DNA of 64,000 nt from the NCBI GenBank assembly GCA_964030785.1, contig OZ034966.1, positions 3,725,701 to 3,789,700 of the forward strand. The letters run 5' to 3'. The notes under the pieces are model-generated. The model did no database searches. It was not told the origin of the DNA and saw nothing but the letters and a program-made list of their open reading frames with translations. A program made the translations under genes and the position numbers. Source of the stretch: Siderastrea siderea. Its lineage: Eukaryota > Cnidaria > Anthozoa > Scleractinia > Rhizangiidae. Positions 58,100-64,000 of this stretch are shown in pieces; the first letter of the stretch is position 1, and every line of letters begins with the position of its first letter.

Positions 58100-61020
58100 A
58101 CGTGATCCTGATCCCTGTTGCATCCAAACAACAAACTATTTGGTGCTGCGAACACAATATTCCAAATTAACTTAGAGCACATGCCTATAACCTTTACCCT
58201 ATCCTCGGTTTTGAAGTCACCGCGCACTTATATGTTTAGATAAGCCGGTGAAATAGTGTCAGCAATCGTAATAAAAATAAAGTTTAACTTTGCATTTTCT
58301 GTCCTTTTGTTATGTCCGCAGCTTTGCAAAAATTTAGACCTGTCTGTTGCGTGTACGTGAATAATATTAAAAAGTTAGAAGAAAAATTTGAAAGAGGTGT
58401 ATTAAGATACTTTTACTTATCAAACTGGTAGATAATTATTTTGCATGCATTTTCCATGCTGTTATGAACTTCAACGTTTTTATTAAATTAAACAGACTCC
58501 TGAGGGTAACTTCTTTTCTTTAATTAATTTTAATTTCAAGAAAGCTTTTCGTCTTGGGTTTTTGTGGCAACTTTTGTGTGGTTCGGCGTGACTCCTGAAG
58601 AACTTTGTTCTGCAAACAATATATATCGAGTAACCCGAAGATAAATATCCCATAGTCGTTCCGCTGATGCTCTTATAAGTCCATTTTTAAACGTCTTTAA
58701 ACCTTCCCTTTATAGTTTCTGTAATCTCTGGCTTTGTTTTTAAGACCTAATGCTATACGAGAATTCAGTGTGCCTACATTCTGTCGAATGCTATTTGTTC
58801 TAGTTGAACAGCAATAGGTTCCTGATTAAACTTGTTCTTTATACGTAAAACTGAAGGAAAACTTTGCATTCCCTTTTTCAGCGTGCAAGACAGTACAACA
58901 ACCAGAAACTACAAGAGGGCGGCGTGACGGATTAATTTTTTTATTTTTTTTGGATAGCAGAAAATGCTGGACCTTGACGGTGTGGTTTGCATCATCAAAT
59001 CAAGCCTGTATAACTTTTTTTTTTCGTCACCATGGATTTGATTTTGCTTTCTTTCTCTCTTACACAAACTGTCTTTCACAACTGGCATGTCATTAGTATT
59101 AGCACGAGAGATAAAGATGAATTGCCCAATATTAGCTCCTCCAATAGCCATGCAAATGAAAAACTGATTGCATAAAGGTGCTTTTATATACTCTAAACGT
59201 TTAACGTTTCAGCGAAGCAACAAAAAATTGCAATCAAATTAAGACTTGTCTATTCAACTTTTTCCCGCTATGAAATTTTAAGTGTACTCTGAGAAGTGAT
59301 ACTGAAATACGTGCCGAGAAACACTTCACGAGATATCTGCTGATAGAGAGCAAAATTTTTGATATCTGCTGTTTGTCCTGAACTAAAAATTTACGTACCA
59401 AACAAACATTGATTCAGAAATTTGGTCATGATTACGAGAATCTGAAAATAATTTAAACGTTGCTCCTTTCTCGTCTTGTGGCTGGGGAAAGGCATATCAT
59501 GGGCAACTTAAATCCCGTTTAACAGGAATGACTTGCTAGTAATAAACGTATACATAATATCCTTAGGCCGTTTATGTTTCTTCTTTAAACCTTCCAGATA
59601 TCGATCACTTGCAACAGTACTTGCAAAAAAATCTCATATTTCACTGAGCTGATCTTAAAAAGTACAAAATTCAAATAGCAAGACATTGCCAGTCAACAAA
59701 ATTCTGTCGCCAAGTTGTGTAATTTATTGCGAAGAAAAATTTCTATGCGTAGAAGAAGGAGAAGAAAATAATTATTAGAAAAAAGAGGAGGCTGAGTTAA
59801 TGTTTACTTTACTTTCTTCTGTATGATAGGTCTTCAGCTGCATGGTATGTGCCAGTAGGCTCGCTTCTTGGCTTGAGACTATACTAAATAGCAACAGTTT
59901 TGATGGGTATAAAATTAGAAGAATCTATTGCGAGCGAGATGGCTAATACTAAGAATCTTAAGATCCCTATTAAATGACATCCTAAAGAATGAAATTGCCA
60001 ACGCATTTTTTTTTCTAGAAAAATAAATTATTTGGTGACTCTTCAGCAACGATTGATATACCCACGAACTTTGACGCTCTTTCACCTTTTTTTCTTTTGT
60101 TGTTCTACAAAACATCACTGAATCACTTTTCCTGAAATATGTTAATTATTAATAGACTTATATTCCTTCACGTGTGAAGCTTTCAACACATTTTTATCAA
60201 CGTTGTAATACGTAATGCAATATTTTCATCCACTTCCAGTTTAGACAGGATTTTTTCTTTATGACAGCAAGCAAATGACTCTACGAATCGTACGTTGTAA
60301 GCGTCAACATACATTCTTCGTGACTTATTTTTTCTAGTCTTTTTAGAAAACAGCCATAAGCAAGGAGCTGAACCTTAACTCAAAAGGTATCAACGAGTAA
60401 TGCAGGATGAAATAATAATCTATCTTTCATTTTAATCAACTCTTTTCAGGTAACGAACAGCATACAAGATATTTCGTGATGAAGGCTTCAAACGTTAAGT
60501 TGATGATTTCTGAGTGTATTCAAAAAGTTGTGGTTTGAAATATAATTTGAGTTAGTTGCCAATAACTAGGCAACGGTTTAAGAGGGCTCTTTCTCCAATC
60601 GTTTTAAGATCAAGGGTGTAAGGGTAGATCGCCAGAGGAGCTAAGTGTACATCTGTGTAGCACAGGCTGTTCTCGCGTGTAGTAAGTGCGACACGAAAAA
60701 TTCTCAAATAGTTCGTTCCGTTTTCGTAACACGGTAGCTTCTTTGAAATAGGAATGATGGTTGCAGCTTTTTTTCATGTCATGTTATTGTCTGGTTTAAA
60801 TTCTGTAGCTTTTTGTTTAAAGTGGGGTTGCATCTTTAAAAAGCGGAATTGAATTTTATAAATATGTGTCCAAAATGTAACTACTTTAGGGCTATACATT
60901 TTTTGCTCACATTTAGGATAAGCATCGATCTGTATCATGCACAAATAAGGTGAAAAGAGATCGTTACTACCTAGTAACTTATGCTCTGTGGGCAAAGTTT
61001 ATGATATATTTTTGTTTAAT
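58100..61020. other. Intergenic, no gene supported
   Basis: AT-rich sequence between A6 and A7. A TATA-containing first exon for A7 should lie here, but no single candidate stands out. Confidence 0.45.
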
Positions 61021-61035
61021 TCTCCTTAACAGGAC

Positions 61036-62045
61036 ATGCGTTTCTTCAAGGTCCTGCTGTTGTTGGGATTCGTCCTGGTTTTTGCCAAGGCTCATATCGA
61101 AACTCAAGGCGATGAGGCCGTCGTTGAAATTGATGAGCATCCTGACATTGCTGCAAACAGTGAAGCAACCCTGATGGATGAACCAAACGAAGAAGTCAAG
61201 CGGCGACTGATCCCTCCAAGACCACCATATCGTGTTATTGTTAATATTCTGGTCAACAGCGATGGCAGCAGTCCCTTCTTTCTAACGTGTTATTGCTTCA
61301 CACGTGTTTGCTATGGTGAGTGTTTGTTGACAGTTTGCTAACATCCTTAAAAAGCTATTTAACCAACCTTTTTTTCCATCTTTTTTGTTAAAAAGTAATC
61401 CAGCAAATTCAGCGGTGTATTCAATAGAACTTCTAAATTACGTACCTCGAATGCTAAAAAATGTATCTTTTGTCTTTTATTCAGTAGCTCTTCATTTGTC
61501 TTTCATATATAGACTGATAGCGTCACGGTTTTGCTTACGAAAAAAAGCTGAGTTAAGAAAATAAATAGCTGAGGTGGCAAGCACAATGTTTTAAAATTTG
61601 CTTCCCCTTTCCTCAGTCAGTTCAAATTAACCGAATTCTGTTTAGAGTAATACCACATAACATTTGCAGGCAAATTTGACATTCGCTACATATTGAGTAA
61701 TCTATATTATTTTCAAAATTAAACCCAGAAAAAGTGGACTACAGAGTCAAATATTAATATAATTTTTTTCGGTTGATGACCAGGATATTAAACATGTACT
61801 CTGGAGCTCAATATAAGAATTTGCTTCAGATAATTTTTTGCTCACACCATATGTAAATTTGTTTAGTTCCAGGAATGCGCCAAGGATTCCACGGGTGGAC
61901 TAGACTCTACACATCAGGTCACGTGGTGGTGGGCAACTGGTTGTATCGTTTCTTCCTCTGCCGAGCAAAACCTCCCGTCACCAGACCACCCGTCACCAGG
62001 CCTCCAATTACAAGGCCTCCTATCACAGCCAAAACGGCGGCGTAG
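61036..62045 (+). CDS. A7: most divergent intact family A precursor
   Basis: Coding exon 1 is 61036-61315 (donor GTGAGT) and exon 2 is 61867-62045 (acceptor TTTGTTTAG), phase 1, 152 residues. The signal peptide is MRFFKVLLLLGFVLVFAKA, followed by an acidic spacer. The processing site is Lys55-Arg56-Arg57, giving a product that would start at Arg or Leu rather than the Gln of other members. The cysteine core is TCYCFTRVCY, with a fourth Cys in YRFFLC. The proline-rich start (IPPRPPYR) is kept, but the VTVPxAIP segment is replaced by VIVNILVNSDG. The tail has clean tandem units PPVTR, PPVTR, PPITR, PPIT. An acceptor (CTCCTTAACAG) lies three bases before the ATG. The AATAAA at 62185 serves it. 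Confidence 0.8.
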
Positions 62046-64000
62046 ATCTTGCGTCCTAGTCCGGTAGTACTAAAACAACAAGCCGCTTGAGAGTTATTTA
62101 GTTTTGAAATTAACTTAGAACAAAACCTTGTAGTGCGTAACATATGTTATCAAAAAAAAACATTAAAAGGTTGTCAGTGTCGCTAATAAAGAGTAAATCT
62201 CTAAACCACTGTTGTCTCGTTAATTAGTCCACATTTGCCAGTTACCGTGTTCAGTGCCTCCAGTTTCCTCCTAGAAGGATCGCAGTAAAAGTGATCTGCA
62301 CCCAGACCACCTTTCAATCTGAAAAGTGACAATTGTCAAATCCACAAACAAAAATGTTTGAGTCGTTACTTCAATTGCGAATTAAAATGGAACTGTTAAG
62401 CTTTATCGGCAACTCAACGATATCCACTCGGATTTTGTACCCGACAAAACTTGTTTTGTGACCTTTTAACGTAATGACGTGAAAATAGGCATCGTTTTTC
62501 TCCCTTCTGTAATAGCCTTGCGACCCAATTGCAAGTTACACCTTTTTTCAACAGACTCACTGTCCATCTGACTACATCCTCACTTTTTCGCAAATTAACA
62601 AGCTACAATGTGCGCTTGTACGCCTATCAAAGCAGTTCTTCTGAAGTGCCTTGTTTTGTAGACCTTAGGATACCAAGGGGTCACTATTTTTTCTAAGCAT
62701 ATCACTGGCATATTCATTTTGGCCATTCATATCTCCAGATTAGTTACAAACGTATGAAAACTATACATTTTCAGAACGTGTAGATATTCTTTATTCTCTC
62801 ATCAAGGTAAATTGTTGATTTGAAGTGAATTCGACAAAATTTCACGGCCGAACTAAAATATGTATCACTTTATGCAGACTTCTTCATGTCACGAACATAA
62901 ATGATTATTTACTTTCTTACCCTTTCCTTCTTACCTTCGATAGACTTCGAGTACTGTTTACTATAGGACTTGAATCTCGCGGTTCACAGCACTCGCTAGC
63001 GATAATTCACCGCACAGTTAAGATGCTATTGCAGAAAAAAATAGGTTCCCGTCCGCCACAGATGGCCGCCATATTGAAATTCCCCAATACGTCGGCGAAA
63101 CATTTGCGTCTGGAGTTCCAATTTTATCGAAATCTGCCATTTCTATTAGCCAATCTCAAGATTTCCGTTCTATCCGCATTATGAATTGTTATTTTGCATC
63201 CAGTCTCGCTCGGTTATTCAGAAACGAGCAAATTCGGGGGCTTGTATTTTTTCACGCATATATGTGTTGGGCTAGGATACGCTTCCTCCTCCAAATTAAG
63301 CTGCCTAGGGCCTGTTGGACAGCTTGCTTGTGTAGCCTTGAAAAAGTGGAGCCGGATTCAGGAAACCCTCCTAGGTCAATAAGAATCTTAAGAGTCGGGC
63401 TCAGGCAGGTAGCACACTTGTTTACCTCCTGATCAAAAACCTCATTAATACCAAACAAATACACTTCCCCCTGGCGCTTGTTCTACACTTCTCAATTTTT
63501 CAATGGTTGGAACCAAAGTTGTCAGAGGCCAAGCAGGGCGAAATAGCAGATGCACAGCTAAAAATGAAGGGTTAGCCAAAGTGCTGGGGCACCCTATCAA
63601 AACTTGTTTTGTTTGTAATTACAAAGCATCAGTTATTGAAACATTCGTTACGCTACAAACAACAATGATTACTTGTAAACTTAATTTACATTCTTGCGAC
63701 ACGTACCTAATAATTTTTCCATCGGTTTCCACTTACTTAGGATTTTACCTTAATGATTAGACCACATCCATCCACTGATGGCGTCGGTCGCAAGAATCAC
63801 ACACCACCAGACCAGTACTCATGAGGCCCGATCAAGCCAAGGCCTGCGTGATTTTCAATTTGGGCAGACTTCACTTAAGTCGAGGTCATTGCTTTTGATG
63901 CATACATCACTGTAAGCAAAATAAAATATGTACTATATTCCTGCAAGACCACCGCATTATACCCAATCCCAACAATTTTTTCCTTGTGTCGTGACAGGCT
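62046..64000. other. Right end, no gene supported beyond the A7 3' UTR
   Basis: After the poly(A) signal at 62185-62190 no gene is recognised. Around 63060-63075, GATGGCCGCCATATT resembles a YY1-type motif but has no clear transcription unit. Short open frames at 62825-63760 lack domains. Confidence 0.45.

Noticed and set aside
27751..62045. Family A as relatives of damicornin or ShK-type cnidarian peptides
   Set aside because: Those have six cysteines in a compact C-terminal domain. Here there are four with C-x-C-x(4-6)-C-x(32-34)-C spacing and no alignable sequence.

Overview
The window looks like a piece of an AT-rich metazoan nuclear genome, most probably a cnidarian and perhaps a stony coral or other hexacoral. 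The evidence is short multi-exon genes with GT-AG introns, TATA boxes and AATAAA signals, dense microsatellites, many foldback/TIR elements of kinds I associate with coral genomes, a degenerate Penelope-like reverse transcriptase and a Crypton-like tyrosine recombinase. The taxonomic call is inference; no database was searched.

The main content is a cluster of small secreted-precursor genes of two unrelated families, here called A and B. Family A has seven members: A1-A5 on the minus strand between about 18.7 and 50.2 kb, and A6-A7 on the plus strand between about 56.3 and 62.0 kb. Each precursor has a signal peptide, an acidic spacer, a Lys-Arg processing site and a cationic, Pro/Arg-rich product with four invariant cysteines. 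A phase-1 intron lies just after the third cysteine. The tail ends in short Pro-Pro-x-Thr-Lys/Arg repeats. In A2-A6 a TATA box and a candidate noncoding first exon lie upstream. Family B has two members (B1 at 15.1-17.2 kb, B2 at 24.9-26.7 kb, plus strand), each with a signal peptide, an amphipathic cationic middle split by an intron and an acidic tail. B1-A1 and B2-A2 are two copies of one convergent B/A module. A4 and A5 sit in two copies of a 5-6 kb segmental duplication.

The cluster is turning over. A1 is a pseudogene with at least three lesions, A4 has a one-base deletion in its signal peptide, B2 has a four-base insertion in exon 1, and A3 has grown a tail of about 54 copies of an 8-residue repeat that is then cut by a one-base deletion. 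A2, A5, A6, A7 and B1 look intact. A Tc1/mariner-like nonautonomous element sits between the B1 stop codon and its poly(A) signal.

Layout: 1-2.6 kb, microsatellites and a 430-bp palindrome; 2.6-3.4 kb, a two-exon small gene; 3.5-5.2 kb, a Crypton-like recombinase with C2H2 and SANT/Myb domains and an in-frame stop near its start; 5.6-6.2 kb, an array of GGAAC/GTTCC half-palindromes; 6.6-9.2 kb, an unrecognised gene made of at least six short all-phase-1 exons; 9.8-12.2 kb, a possible TTAA-flanked element containing a minus-strand gene fragment (CCHC knuckle, duplicated exon, recombinase-type core-binding exon); 12.3-13.5 kb, foldbacks; 15-62 kb, the A/B cluster with interspersed mobile elements; the rest is gene-poor as far as can be seen.
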